NCBI RefSeq assembly: GCF_034314165.1
Contig: NZ_JAVIWK010000001.1
Coordinates: 3,363,001 to 3,427,000, forward strand
Direction: 5' to 3'
DNA length: 64,000 nt
Source: Pseudomonas sp. Bout1
GTDB lineage: Bacteria > Pseudomonadota > Gammaproteobacteria > Pseudomonadales > Pseudomonadaceae
Shown here piece by piece: positions 1-8,825 of this stretch (its first letter is position 1; every line of letters starts with the position of its first letter). The translations under genes were made by a program, and so were the position numbers. Below the pieces are notes generated by a model, which was not told where the DNA came from, searched no databases, and worked only from the letters and a program-made list of their open reading frames with translations.

Positions 1-203
1 CCGCGCCGGTGGACATGCGCCAAGTGTTCCAGCGCCTGCTCGCCCGGCAGGTGGTGATAGCGCCAGGAGAGTTGTTCAGCATCAGCGGCCTGCACTGCCA
101 GCATCTGCGACTGAGCCACACCGTTGAGGGTCCCCATCACCTGGAGAATGCCTTGGTTGAACTGGCCCTGGCGTTGAGGCAGGCACAGACCGGTACTGAA
201 TGA
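1..203 (+). CDS. MocR/GntR-type regulator with aminotransferase-like domain, C-terminal fragment
   Basis: Only the last 67 or so residues lie in the window and the start is upstream of base 1. The fragment carries the pattern APGELFSISG...HLRLSH typical of the end of the fold-type I aminotransferase-like domain in MocR/PdxR regulators. In that family this domain senses PLP or an amino-acid ligand, and an N-terminal winged helix, not visible here, binds DNA. The reading frame is open from base 3 to the stop at 201-203. A plain aminotransferase tail is the alternative, since the DNA-binding half cannot be seen. The gene runs in the same direction as pgm, about 100 bases upstream of it, with no evident functional link. 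Confidence 0.6.
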   Translation, partial: APVDMRQVFQRLLARQVVIAPGELFSISGLHCQHLRLSHTVEGPHHLENALVELALALRQAQTGTE

Positions 204-304
204 AATTTCGCTGATTGTTGTAGGATTTATAACGTCGCGGAGCAGTCCAACTCTCAGTAAACTGCATTCTTTTTCCGAATCCTTACTCTTTCAGAGGTTT
301 ATGC

Positions 305-1951
305 ATGACTCTCAGTCCTTTTGCGGGCAAGCCGGCACCAGCTCAACTGCTGGTAGACATCCCGCGACTGGTAACGGCCTATTACACCGGCCAACCTGAT
401 GCAGCGATCTCCACCCAGCGCGTCGCCTTTGGTACCTCCGGGCATCGTGGCAGTTCGTTCGACCTGAGCTTCAATGAATGGCACGTGCTCGCCATCAGCC
501 AGGCAATTTGCCTTTACCGTGAAGCCCAGGGCATCAACGGCCCTTTGTTTGTCGGCCTGGACACCCACGCACTGTCTACCCCAGCCGGCGCCAGCGCCCT
601 GGAAGTGCTGGCGGCCAATGGCGTGCACGTGATGTTGGCCGAAGGCGATGAGTACACCCCGACACCGGCGATTTCCCACGCCATTATTTGCTACAACCGT
701 GGTCGCACCAGTGGCCTGGCCGACGGCATCGTTATCACGCCGTCCCACAACCCGCCACAAAGCGGCGGCTACAAGTACAACCCGCCTAATGGCGGCCCGG
801 CCGATACCCACGTCACCAAGTGGATCGAAGCCAAGGCCAACGAACTGCTGGCCAACAAGCTGGCCGGGGTCAAGCGCATTACTCACGCCCAGGCGCTCAA
901 GGCCGACACCACTCATCGCCACGACTACCTCAACACCTACGTGGCCGACCTGGTCAACGTCATCGATTTTGATGCCATCCGCAACGCCGGCTTGCGCCTG
1001 GGCGTCGACCCGCTGGGCGGAGCAGGGGTGCGCTACTGGTCGGCCATCGCCGAACACCATCGCCTTAACCTTGACGTGGTGAACACGCAAGTCGACGCCA
1101 CCTTCCGCTTCATGAGCGTCGACTGGGACGGCCAGATCCGCATGGACCCATCCTCCAGCTACGCCATGCAGGGCTTGATCGGCCTCAAGGACCGCTACGA
1201 CGTGGCGTTCGCCTGCGACCCGGACCACGACCGCCACGGCATCGTGACGCCATCCGGTGGCTTGCTGGCGCCGAACAACTACCTTGCAGTGTCTATCGAT
1301 TACCTGTTCCAAAACCGCCCGCAATGGCGCGCCGATGCTGCGGTGGGCAAAACCGTGGTCAGCAGCGGCTTGATTGACCGAGTGGCCAAACGTATTGGCC
1401 GTCGCCTGTACGAAGTGCCAGTGGGCTTCAAGTGGTTTGCCGACGGCCTGTTCGAAGGCTCACTGGGGTTTGGCGGCGAAGAAAGCGCCGGTGCCTCGTT
1501 CCTGCGCAAGGACGGCAGCGTCTGGAGCACTGACAAGGATGGCTTGATCCCGGCGCTGCTGGCGGCGGAGATGACCTCGCGCAAAGGCCAGGACCCGAGC
1601 CAGATCTACCGTGGGCTGACGGATGCGTTGGGTGAGCCGTTCGCCATTCGTGTGGATGCCAAGGCCACGCCGGCGCAGAAAGCCCTGCTGGGCAAGCTGT
1701 CGCCGGACCAGGTGACGTCCACGCAGTTGGCCGGGGAAAGCATTCAGCAGATCCTCAGCCATGCACCGGGTAACGACCAGGCAATCGGCGGGCTGAAAGT
1801 CATGACCGAAAACGGCTGGTTCGCCGCGCGGCCATCGGGTACCGAAGACATCTACAAGATCTACGCCGAGAGTTTTATCGGTGAGGATCACCTCAAGCAA
1901 CTGGTGGAAGAAGCGCAGGTGTTGGTGGACGGGGCGATCTCGGCTAACTGA
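305..1951 (+). CDS. pgm: Phosphoglucomutase, alpha-D-glucose-specific
   Basis: Interconverts glucose 1-phosphate and glucose 6-phosphate in the cytoplasm, feeding glycogen, trehalose and surface-polysaccharide precursors. The 548-residue length fits the bacterial Pgm family. The phosphoserine loop TPSHNPP is present with the catalytic Ser at residue 147. The metal-binding loop DPDHDR follows near residue 305, then the sugar loop GGEESAG and the phosphate loop [15 protein letters not shown] near the C terminus. The start is the ATG at 305 behind a TCAGAGG ribosome-binding stretch. An overlapping ATG at 301 is out of frame. The gene appears monocistronic, with a REP palindrome directly after the stop. 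Confidence 0.95.
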   Translation: MTLSPFAGKPAPAQLLVDIPRLVTAYYTGQPDAAISTQRVAFGTSGHRGSSFDLSFNEWHVLAISQAICLYREAQGINGPLFVGLDTHALSTPAGASALEVLAANGVHVMLAEGDEYTPTPAISHAIICYNRGRTSGLADGIVITPSHNPPQSGGYKYNPPNGGPADTHVTKWIEAKANELLANKLAGVKRITHAQALKADTTHRHDYLNTYVADLVNVIDFDAIRNAGLRLGVDPLGGAGVRYWSAIAEHHRLNLDVVNTQVDATFRFMSVDWDGQIRMDPSSSYAMQGLIGLKDRYDVAFACDPDHDRHGIVTPSGGLLAPNNYLAVSIDYLFQNRPQWRADAAVGKTVVSSGLIDRVAKRIGRRLYEVPVGFKWFADGLFEGSLGFGGEESAGASFLRKDGSVWSTDKDGLIPALLAAEMTSRKGQDPSQIYRGLTDALGEPFAIRVDAKATPAQKALLGKLSPDQVTSTQLAGESIQQILSHAPGNDQAIGGLKVMTENGWFAARPSGTEDIYKIYAESFIGEDHLKQLVEEAQVLVDGAISAN

Positions 1952-1975
1952 TACCCAACCTGTGACTGATTGACC

Positions 1976-2067
1976 TGTGGCGAGGGAACTTGCTCCCGCT
2001 GGACTGCGTAGCCGTCCCATTTTTGGGGGCGCTTCGCACCCCAGCGGGAGCAAGCTCCCTCGCCACA
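1976..2067. repeat. REP pair (REPIN), GTGGCGAGGGA family
   Basis: Two inverted REP arms, TGTGGCGAGGGAACTTGCTC and its near complement ending CTCCCTCGCCACA, flank a short spacer. The element lies between the convergent pgm and pirin genes, where REPs are tolerated and may act as mRNA 3' hairpins. The same family recurs at 5479, 31695, 37636 and 46729. Confidence 0.9.
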
Positions 2068-2078
2068 TTCAACCTCGG

Positions 2079-2774
2079 TCAGGCGAGGTCGACCAACACG
2101 ATCTCGCTGTCTTCAATCGCCGTCACCCGCAACAGCTGTTCATCCTCAACCGCCACGCCGTCCCGAGCTTGTGCACGCAAGCCATTGACTTCAATCACCC
2201 CGGTGGCCGGCACCAGGTAGGCGCGGCGCCCGCTTTCCAGCCGATACTCGGCACTTTCACCGGCTTTCAGGTTGGCCGCCACCAAACGTGCATCAGCACG
2301 AATGCGCAGGCTTTCGCTGTCTCCAGCCTTGCCACTGGCCAGGGTTACAAACCCTTCGCGGTCGCCCTTGGGAAATGGCTTGGCACCCCACGATGGTGGC
2401 AAACCGGCTTCGTTGGGAATAATCCAGATCTGGAAAATCTTGGTGGGCGTGGCTTCCAGGTTGTATTCACTGTGGGCGATCCCGGTGCCGGCGCTCATCA
2501 CTTGCACGTCGCCAGCCTCGGTACGGCCCTTGTTGCCCAGGTTGTCGGCATGGCTGATGGCGCCTTCGCGCACATAGGTGATGATTTCCATGTCCCGGTG
2601 CGGGTGTTGCGGGAAGCCGGTGCCCGGTGCGATGAGGTCGTCGTTCCATACCCGCAGGTTGCCCCAGTGCATGCGCTTGGGGTCGTGGTATTCGGCGAAG
2701 GAAAAGTGGTGGTGTGCGTCCAGCCAACCGTGATTGGCGCCGCCCAGCGTATTAAAAGGTCGAAGTTCAAGCAT
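2079..2774 (-). CDS. Pirin family protein (bicupin, quercetin 2,3-dioxygenase-like)
   Basis: A 231-residue cupin protein of the YhhW/pirin type, which in characterised members is a metal-dependent bicupin acting on quercetin-like flavonols; the physiological substrate here is unknown. The N-terminal pirin signature is clear: FPQHPHRDMEIITYV supplies two His ligands and SAGTGIAHSEYN supplies the other His and Glu. The start at 2774 (MLELRPFN) has an AGGAGA ribosome-binding site 6 bases upstream; an in-frame extension of 11 codons lacks one. No regulator gene is adjacent, although a LysR-type palindrome lies 76 bases upstream. The protein is cytoplasmic, with no signal peptide. Confidence 0.88.
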   Translation of the reverse strand: MLELRPFNTLGGANHGWLDAHHHFSFAEYHDPKRMHWGNLRVWNDDLIAPGTGFPQHPHRDMEIITYVREGAISHADNLGNKGRTEAGDVQVMSAGTGIAHSEYNLEATPTKIFQIWIIPNEAGLPPSWGAKPFPKGDREGFVTLASGKAGDSESLRIRADARLVAANLKAGESAEYRLESGRRAYLVPATGVIEVNGLRAQARDGVAVEDEQLLRVTAIEDSEIVLVDLA

Positions 2775-2849
2775 GATCGTCTCCTGTGGATGGGAGCCAT
2801 GATCCAATAGCGCTAGATCGATAAAAAGCGTAAAAACTGCCGGATTCCT

Positions 2850-2864
2850 ATCGAATACTTCGAT
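2850..2864. promoter_or_regulatory. Palindrome ATCGAA-TAC-TTCGAT, LysR-type T-N11-A box
   Basis: A perfect inverted repeat with 6-base arms and a 3-base spacer lies 76 bases upstream of the pirin start and 128 bases upstream of the helicase gene. It contains T-N11-A, the core of LysR-type operators. No LysR gene is adjacent, so the cognate regulator, if any, is elsewhere. Function is inferred from shape and position only. Confidence 0.4.
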
Positions 2865-2992
2865 GCCTATGCTCAGGGGTTATCTTCACTTCATCGCCTA
2901 ACTGCATGAGCGCAAAGCAATTGGCTGGAACTGTGGGGCATTTGCGGCGAACATAGGGCTCTTGTCCGAGTTAAAGCATCGCAGGAGTCCGC

Positions 2993-5461
2993 GTGCCGCA
3001 ACACACCCCCGATCTGCCTCCCGAACTGCGGCCGCTGGCCGAAATGCCCCTGTTGAAACGGCTTGCTGCCCGATTGTTTGGCCACGGCCTGACGCGGCTG
3101 CGCGCCCAGCACCGTTTCTCCTGGCTGCACGGCCAGGCCGACGGATTTCGCAGTGGCCACACCGCCGGTGTGGAGTATGGCTATCAGGAAGGCAAGGCAG
3201 ACGGCATCGAAGAAGGCCGCCAGGTCCTGCTGATTCGCGACTTCCGCCCGGATGAACACACGGCACCGGGCGTTGATGACAGCCTGTTCGATGACTGGCG
3301 CCTGCCGCTGACCGCCGAGTTGAAAAAGCGCATCAAGGCCGACGTGGCGCGCCTGCTGCCGGCGCATGCCCAACCGAGTGCCGCGCAATGGAAGATGATC
3401 TTCAGCGACACACCCTCCACCTCGGTGATCGCCGGCGCCGGCGCCGGCAAATCCACCTCGCTGGTGCTGCGTATCCTGCTGCTGACCCATTACCTGGGCT
3501 TTGAACTCAGTTCGATGACTGTGGTGACCTTCACCCGCGAGTCGCGCAAGGACTTCATCAAAAAACTCATGGAAATTCTCGCCTTGTGGGGCCAACCCCT
3601 TGGCATGAAAGAAGCCCAGGCCGTGGTGCGTACCTTTCATTCACGCATTTTGCCAATGGTGCGCAGCCTGCCGGGGCTTGAGCGCCTGCAGGCGTTCGAG
3701 AACCTCAACACCCGCACCGAGGCCGGCTTTGATGAAGCCGACAGCAATCCCTTCGAGCTGCGGATTAACGACGCCCAGCGTCAGCAATTGAATGCCTGCT
3801 ATCACCAGTTGCATCGTCGTCACGCGCGCTTTCGCGAGCTGATTGCCCCGTTGGCGCGCCATGCACTGCAACTCAAGGAGCTGGAGCGCGACCATCCAGA
3901 CGTGCAGAAGCGCGTGGCGGTGACTGAATTGGCCGCCAAGCGTGATGAAGAACTTTGCGATGTGATCGAAGACCTGTGGTTTCGCGCCGGCGCCTGGCCG
4001 ATCAAGGGCATCGAGCCCAACCGCCAGACCTTCGATATCAATGGCGCGCAGTTTCATTGCCATGGCTACATTGCCGAGCTCGATGCCTGGGTCGTACTGG
4101 GCTTCGACCCTCGGGAAAACGCCCAGGTCAGCCGGCCCGGCGCCAAGTTGTCGGTGCGCGCTGAGTGGGCAGTAAAACGCACCTTGTTTCAAGCTTTCTG
4201 CCGTAAGCCGCTGATATGGCTAGAAAGTTATGACTCATCCAAACGTGTTTTGAGCAGCTTGGCGGGCGATGCCACCGCGGGCCCGGGCTTCGATTACAAG
4301 GTCAAGGGCGAGCTGGGTTCGGCACCGCTGCTGGACAGCTTTGTCGCCGCCGCGGGGTTCATCGAGAACCTCGGGCTGGATGTGCCCACTGCCGTGGGCA
4401 AGATGAGTTTCGCCAAGGACGACCCGGACCGGTTTTATTTCGAAGCGCTGAGTATTTTCTGGAGAGCCCTGGAAGACCACCTGCTGGACCAGTCGCCACC
4501 CGTGATGACCTACAACCGGATGTTTTCACTGTTTGGCGAAAACACTCCGGAAAACCTCAAGCTGCTCAACGACGGGCTGTTGCGCCCCATGTCGCATCTG
4601 ATGATCGACGAATTCCAGGACGTCTCGCCGCAGATCGTTTCGTGGCTGCGTGCCAGCCTGCGCGAGATTCGCAGCCGCGGCCCCGCCATGCACGTGGGCC
4701 GTGGCGCCCAGCGCTCGTCGCTGTTGTGCGTGGGGGACGATTGGCAGTCGATTTATGGCTGGCGGGGCAGTTCTCCCAAGTATTTCATGGAGTTCGGCAA
4801 GGAGTTCCCGTCACCCACCACCACACGGGTGATGCTGGGCGAGAACTACCGCAGCCATCAGCACGTTATCGATGCCGCCGAACATATCGTGCGGGCTGCA
4901 CCGGCCATCAGCGGCAAGAAAGCCAAGGCGAGCGGCACACCCAAGGCGTTGGTGCCGGTTACCGTGCGTGATCGGGATGACGCTGCCCTGGGCCAGCAAC
5001 TGCTGGCACACTATCAAAAGGGTGATTCGATCTTGATGCTGTATCGAAAAAGTAGCGATAAGCTATTGATACAGGAGCATATTCAGTCGGTAGTTAATGT
5101 GGATTCTAACTTGCCGTATGGCAGCCGTCGGCTCAAGCAACTGACCTATCACAGCGCCAAGGGTTTGCAGGCGGATGCGGTATTCCTGCTGGGAGATTGC
5201 CAGCACCTGACCAGTTCGCCGTACAAGAATCAGGTCTACCGGATGGCGGGCCTGGGCAAGGACGGCGATACCGAAGCCTACGACAGTGCGCAAAAAGACG
5301 AAGTACTACGCCTGGCCTATGTGGGGATTACCCGCGCAGTGAGCCATTGCTATTGGTATGTCGAAAGCCAGGAGGGCCAAGGGGTGAATGTGCCGAAGGC
5401 GTCGGATCGGGTTGCCGGAGACAAGCCGTTTTTTGATGATCAGCGCATCAGCAAATCATAA
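2993..5461 (+). CDS. UvrD/Rep-type superfamily 1 DNA helicase
   Basis: An 822-residue SF1A helicase. The Walker A motif GAGAGKST is at residues 148-155, followed by motif Ia VVTFTRESRKDF. Walker B is LMIDEFQDVSPQ, motif III CVGDDWQSIYGWRG, motif V LTYHSAKGLQADAVF and motif VI VGITRAVSHCYWYVE. The DDWQSIYGWRG variant and the long region before motif II resemble helicase IV (HelD) more than UvrD itself, so a role in recombination or repair is likely but the specific role is open. About 145 residues precede the ATPase core and contain no motif I recognise. Translation starts at GTG 2993 behind GCAGGAGT. The gene stands alone between a divergent pirin gene and a REP element. Confidence 0.88.
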   Translation: MPQHTPDLPPELRPLAEMPLLKRLAARLFGHGLTRLRAQHRFSWLHGQADGFRSGHTAGVEYGYQEGKADGIEEGRQVLLIRDFRPDEHTAPGVDDSLFDDWRLPLTAELKKRIKADVARLLPAHAQPSAAQWKMIFSDTPSTSVIAGAGAGKSTSLVLRILLLTHYLGFELSSMTVVTFTRESRKDFIKKLMEILALWGQPLGMKEAQAVVRTFHSRILPMVRSLPGLERLQAFENLNTRTEAGFDEADSNPFELRINDAQRQQLNACYHQLHRRHARFRELIAPLARHALQLKELERDHPDVQKRVAVTELAAKRDEELCDVIEDLWFRAGAWPIKGIEPNRQTFDINGAQFHCHGYIAELDAWVVLGFDPRENAQVSRPGAKLSVRAEWAVKRTLFQAFCRKPLIWLESYDSSKRVLSSLAGDATAGPGFDYKVKGELGSAPLLDSFVAAAGFIENLGLDVPTAVGKMSFAKDDPDRFYFEALSIFWRALEDHLLDQSPPVMTYNRMFSLFGENTPENLKLLNDGLLRPMSHLMIDEFQDVSPQIVSWLRASLREIRSRGPAMHVGRGAQRSSLLCVGDDWQSIYGWRGSSPKYFMEFGKEFPSPTTTRVMLGENYRSHQHVIDAAEHIVRAAPAISGKKAKASGTPKALVPVTVRDRDDAALGQQLLAHYQKGDSILMLYRKSSDKLLIQEHIQSVVNVDSNLPYGSRRLKQLTYHSAKGLQADAVFLLGDCQHLTSSPYKNQVYRMAGLGKDGDTEAYDSAQKDEVLRLAYVGITRAVSHCYWYVESQEGQGVNVPKASDRVAGDKPFFDDQRISKS

Positions 5462-5478
5462 GGGGTGACGTTGAATCC

Positions 5479-5572
5479 TGTGGCGAGGGAGCTTGCTCCC
5501 GCTGGAGTGCGCAGCGCTCCCAGGATTTTGGGGCTGCTACGCAACCCAGCGGGAGCAAGCTCCCTCGCCACA
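5479..5572. repeat. REP pair (REPIN), GTGGCGAGGGA family
   Basis: Inverted arms TGTGGCGAGGGAGCTTGCTC and the complementary CTCCCTCGCCACA are separated by about 50 bases. It sits between the ends of the convergent helicase and DUF1652 genes. Confidence 0.9.
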
Positions 5573-5591
5573 AGATACCTGCGCCGCTCGA

Positions 5592-5864
5592 TCAAGCCCT
5601 TAGCGACAGCGGCGGCACAAACGACTCCAATTCGTCCTCTACGGCTTCGATGATCCGCTCTACGTCGGCGGCGTTCATCACTGTGGAGCAGGGAATGCCA
5701 GCAATCGCAATCAGGGTTTCTCCGCTGGCACGGTCGAACAGGCGCGCGATCATACTGCCGGGAGCATCCATGCTCGCCTCAAAGCCCATGGGATGAAAAT
5801 GCCAGCGCATCAGCTGGCAGGCGTTGGGGAACGTTACTTTGTTCATGTTGCCCACCTTGTTCAT
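5592..5864 (-). CDS. DUF1652 family protein
   Basis: A 90-residue protein of the small Pseudomonas DUF1652 family. Its central part, with SMIARLFDRASGETLIAIAG followed by a helix ending in IIEAVEDELES, matches the family pattern of a compact beta sheet with a closing helix. No catalytic motif, signal peptide or membrane segment is visible, and no function is known for the family. The ATG at 5864 has AAAGGAAG 6 bases upstream. The gene is monocistronic between a REP element and a 260-base intergenic region leading to the AraC-type gene. Confidence 0.75.
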   Translation of the reverse strand: MNKVGNMNKVTFPNACQLMRWHFHPMGFEASMDAPGSMIARLFDRASGETLIAIAGIPCSTVMNAADVERIIEAVEDELESFVPPLSLRA

Positions 5865-6032
5865 TGAGCGCTTCCTTTAGCTCGCTGCAGGGGCGCCATG
5901 ACCGTCACTGGTCCTGGCCGTCTTGAGCTCTAAAAATAGCATTCGTTCCCATCGGCCATGGAAGTTTTTTAGCTCCATTCGGCAGTTGTTTTCAGGAAAT
6001 TTGACGTGGGTCATGTCCTACGCAGTATTGGG

Positions 6033-6068
6033 CAAATGGCCATTATTCAGAACTGTCAAATGGCCATT
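6033..6068. promoter_or_regulatory. Direct repeat of CAAATGGCCATT upstream of AraC-type gene
   Basis: Two identical 12-mers begin at 6033 and 6057, 24 bases apart, and each contains the perfect palindrome AATGGCCATT. They lie 57-92 bases upstream of the AraC-type regulator start. Direct repeats of this kind are typical of AraC-family operators, so autoregulation is a reasonable guess. No protein-binding evidence exists. Confidence 0.4.
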
Positions 6069-6124
6069 GAACCCGCCCGAAAAGTTGGGCAAGCTCGCAG
6101 GTCATCCCAGCCGCAGAGCGCTCC

Positions 6125-6940
6125 ATGCCCGAGTTCACCCCGGATGATTCCCAGCAAACCCAGGCCACCGGCGAATTGGTGTTACGTCACCACCTGTGCT
6201 GGAAGCACCGCGACCTGGACGGTGTGATGTCGTACTACCATCCGGACATCCAGTACCACGATTTCTTCCAGAACCGGGTAGTTGGTGCGAGCGATCTGCG
6301 CGCGTACCTGCAAGCGAGCATGCCCCGGGGCGCAGACGAGGCGATTGAGCACACCGACCGCATCCGCGCCGACGGCGACACTGCGTTCATCCAGTACCGC
6401 ATCACCTTGCGCGGCGGCCAGGGCCTGGTGTCGTTTCGCACCAGCGAAGCCATCACCGTGCGCGATGGCCTGATCTGGCGGGTCAACGAATACGCGTCCC
6501 TGGTGCACGAGCAGTCGGCCAGCCGCAGCGAGACCACGCGCCCCACCGTCAGCCGCCTGGGCCTGTCGCCCCAGCAACTGAGCTACATGGCCAACGACCT
6601 GCAACACTACTTCGAGCGCCAGCAACCCTACCTGGACCCCGAGCTGGACCTGCAACGGGTGGCAAAAGAGTGCGGGTACAGCCGCAACCAGATTTCTTAT
6701 CTGTTGAACCAGGTGCTGGGCCAAAGCTTTTACCGCTACGTCAACCAGGCGCGCCTGCAGCATTTGCTGGCGGCACTGGACAATGCCACGCCGCCGATCC
6801 GTATTGACGAACTGGCATTTGCCGCCGGCTTCAATTCGACGTCGGCGTTCTACAGCTGCTTTCGCCAGCACACCGGCCAGTCGCCCAAGGCCTACGTCAA
6901 ACAAATTTCCCTGCGTGCACGCGCGCAAGACAGCCCCTGA
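6125..6940 (+). CDS. AraC-family transcriptional regulator with N-terminal SnoaL-like domain
   Basis: A 271-residue regulator. Residues 15-125 resemble a SnoaL/NTF2-like alpha+beta barrel (DLDGVMSYYHPDIQYHD, then TVRDGLIWRVNEY), which may bind a small ligand. Residues 170-265 form the AraC double helix-turn-helix, with LQRVAKECGYSRNQISYLLN and IDELAFAAGFNSTSAFYSCF followed by the QSPKAYVKQ tail. This sensor-reader combination is less usual than the cupin or GATase partners. It sits 49 bases upstream of the co-directional FAD oxidoreductase, cupin and PotF-like genes, so it probably controls them. The start ATG has only a weak ribosome-binding site. Confidence 0.85.
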   Translation: MPEFTPDDSQQTQATGELVLRHHLCWKHRDLDGVMSYYHPDIQYHDFFQNRVVGASDLRAYLQASMPRGADEAIEHTDRIRADGDTAFIQYRITLRGGQGLVSFRTSEAITVRDGLIWRVNEYASLVHEQSASRSETTRPTVSRLGLSPQQLSYMANDLQHYFERQQPYLDPELDLQRVAKECGYSRNQISYLLNQVLGQSFYRYVNQARLQHLLAALDNATPPIRIDELAFAAGFNSTSAFYSCFRQHTGQSPKAYVKQISLRARAQDSP

Positions 6941-6989
6941 GGCCAGGCTCTAGGATCACTGCCATCGAAGTGTGGTGGTGGAGCTTGGC

Positions 6990-8396
6990 ATGCCTGCATG
7001 GCGCAATATCAGTTTATGGATGGACCAGTTGGACGAGCCGCTGGTGGCACGTGCCTCGCTTGAGCACGACCTGGACGTCAACGTGGCCATTATCGGCGCC
7101 GGCTATACCGGGCTCTGGACCGCGTATTACCTGAAACGCCAAGCGCCTGAGCTGAAGATCGCGATCATTGAAGCGCAAACCGCCGGGTTCGGCGCCTCTG
7201 GCCGCAACGGCGGCTGGCTGATGGGCAACCTGCTGGGGGAAGACCGCCTGCTGGCGGGATTGTCCGCAGCGCCGCGCCGCGCTTCGTTTGACCTGCTGCA
7301 CGCCATCCCCGATGAAGTCGCACAAGTGATCGAGCGCGAAGGCATCGACTGCGACTACCGCAAGGGCGGCGTGCTGTATTGCGCCGCGCGCTATCCCGAA
7401 CAGGAGGCCACCCTGCGTGCATACCTGGCCAAACTCCACAGCCAGGGCCTGACCGACGACGATTACCGTTGGCTCGGCCCGCAGCAATTGGCCGAACAGA
7501 TCCGCATCGCCAAGCCCTATGGCGGCATCTATGCACCCCACGTCGCCACGATTCACCCGGCCAAGCTGGTGCGCGGCCTGGCGCGGGTGGTCGAGCAGAT
7601 GGGCGTCACGATTTACGAAAACAGCCCCGTCACCCACTGGCAGTCCGGCAGCCTGCGCACCGCTAAAGCCGCGGTGCGCGCCTCCTGGGTAGTGCCGGCG
7701 GTTGAAGGCTATGCCACCACGCTGGCGCCGCTGGGCCGCTACCAGTTGCCGGTGCAAAGCCTGATCGTCGCCACCGAGCCGTTGCCGGCCAGCACTTGGG
7801 ACGAAATCGGCCTGAACCGTGGCCAGGCATTCGGCGAAAGCAGCCGCCAGGTCACTTACGGCCAGCGCTCGGCGGATAACCGTTTGGTGTTCGGCGCCCG
7901 CGGCGGCTATCAGTTTGCCGGCAAGTTGCGGCACAACTTCGACCTGACCGACAGCGAAGTCGAACTGCGCCGCTACCTGTTCGGTGAACTGTTCCCACAG
8001 CTCAAGCAGGTGCGGATCACCCACGCCTGGGGCGGCAACCTCGGCATGTCCCGGCGCTTCAAGCCGCACATGCTGTGCGATCACGCGGCGGGTATCGCCC
8101 TGGCCGGTGGTTACGGCGGCGAGGGCGTCGGGGCCAGCAACCTGGGTGGCCGCACCCTGGCGGACTTGATCCTGGGGCGCGACACGGCGCTGGTCCGGCA
8201 GCCGTGGGTAATCCAGCCGGGCCGGCTGGACGGGCTCAAGGCCTGGGAGCCGGAACCCTGCCGCTGGCTGGGCTACAACGCGATCATTCGCAGCTTTGTC
8301 CACGAAGACCAGGTGCTGGCCAACCCCAATACCGCGCCGTGGCGCCGCAGGCTGGCCAGTGGGGTTGCCGGGTTCATGGAAGGTTTCATGCATTAA
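6990..8396 (+). CDS. FAD-dependent oxidoreductase (DAO/PuuB-like)
   Basis: A 468-residue flavoenzyme of the D-amino-acid oxidase/gamma-glutamylputrescine oxidase group. The dinucleotide-binding motif VAIIGAGYTGLWTAYYL is near the N terminus, followed by FGASGRNGGW, the FAD-contact pattern of PuuB-like enzymes, and by a C-terminal GGYGGEGVGASNLGGRTLADL. Members oxidise amines or N-methyl amino acids and release aldehyde, ammonia and hydrogen peroxide. The next genes encode a cupin and a PotF-like polyamine-binding protein, which favours an amine substrate. I chose ATG 6990 (MPAWRNIS), preceded by GGTGGAGC, rather than the GTG six codons upstream. Confidence 0.85.
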   Translation: MPAWRNISLWMDQLDEPLVARASLEHDLDVNVAIIGAGYTGLWTAYYLKRQAPELKIAIIEAQTAGFGASGRNGGWLMGNLLGEDRLLAGLSAAPRRASFDLLHAIPDEVAQVIEREGIDCDYRKGGVLYCAARYPEQEATLRAYLAKLHSQGLTDDDYRWLGPQQLAEQIRIAKPYGGIYAPHVATIHPAKLVRGLARVVEQMGVTIYENSPVTHWQSGSLRTAKAAVRASWVVPAVEGYATTLAPLGRYQLPVQSLIVATEPLPASTWDEIGLNRGQAFGESSRQVTYGQRSADNRLVFGARGGYQFAGKLRHNFDLTDSEVELRRYLFGELFPQLKQVRITHAWGGNLGMSRRFKPHMLCDHAAGIALAGGYGGEGVGASNLGGRTLADLILGRDTALVRQPWVIQPGRLDGLKAWEPEPCRWLGYNAIIRSFVHEDQVLANPNTAPWRRRLASGVAGFMEGFMH

Positions 8397-8417
8397 GTCG
8401 TTTCAATCATCACAGGT

Positions 8418-8765
8418 ATGAACATGAGCATTACCCAGTTCAAAGACACACTCAGCGCCCATTTGCCGGACTCTTCCCCGGTTGCCGTGCCGTTGGGCAC
8501 GCCGGTAGCGGTGGCCTCGACCTTGAGCGTGGAGCGCAGCGACGGGGTCGAAACCGGCATCTGGGAATGCACGCCGGGGCGCTGGCGCCGGCAGATCGTA
8601 GCCCAGGAGTTTTGCCACTTTATCCAGGGACGTTGCACCTTCACCCCCGACAACGGGGAAATGCTCCATATAGAAGCCGGTGATGCACTGATGTTGCCGG
8701 CCAACAGCACCGGTATCTGGGACATCCAGGAAACCGTGCGCAAGACCTATGTATTGATCCTCTGA
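8418..8765 (+). CDS. Cupin-domain protein (DUF861/EutQ-like)
   Basis: A 115-residue single-domain cupin. The stretch from GIWECTPGRWRR through FCHFIQGRCTF to GDALMLPANSTGIWDI is the signature of the DUF861 family, also found beside amine and amino-acid oxidases. Members are small beta-barrel proteins of uncertain activity, and no complete HxH metal triad is visible. It lies 21 bases after the FAD oxidoreductase and 60 bases before the PotF-like gene, an operon arrangement seen around polyamine catabolic genes. A second ATG two codons downstream (8424) is an equally possible start. Confidence 0.8.
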   Translation: MNMSITQFKDTLSAHLPDSSPVAVPLGTPVAVASTLSVERSDGVETGIWECTPGRWRRQIVAQEFCHFIQGRCTFTPDNGEMLHIEAGDALMLPANSTGIWDIQETVRKTYVLIL

Positions 8766-8825
8766 TTCTTTGATCTTTGATCGCCTGCCATAAAAACAGC
8801 CCTAAAACCGCCAGGAAATCGAACC

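Noticed and set aside
1977..2810. 277-codon plus-strand frame opposite the pirin gene
   Set aside because: It begins inside a REP element and is antisense to a clear pirin gene; the product has no recognisable domain.
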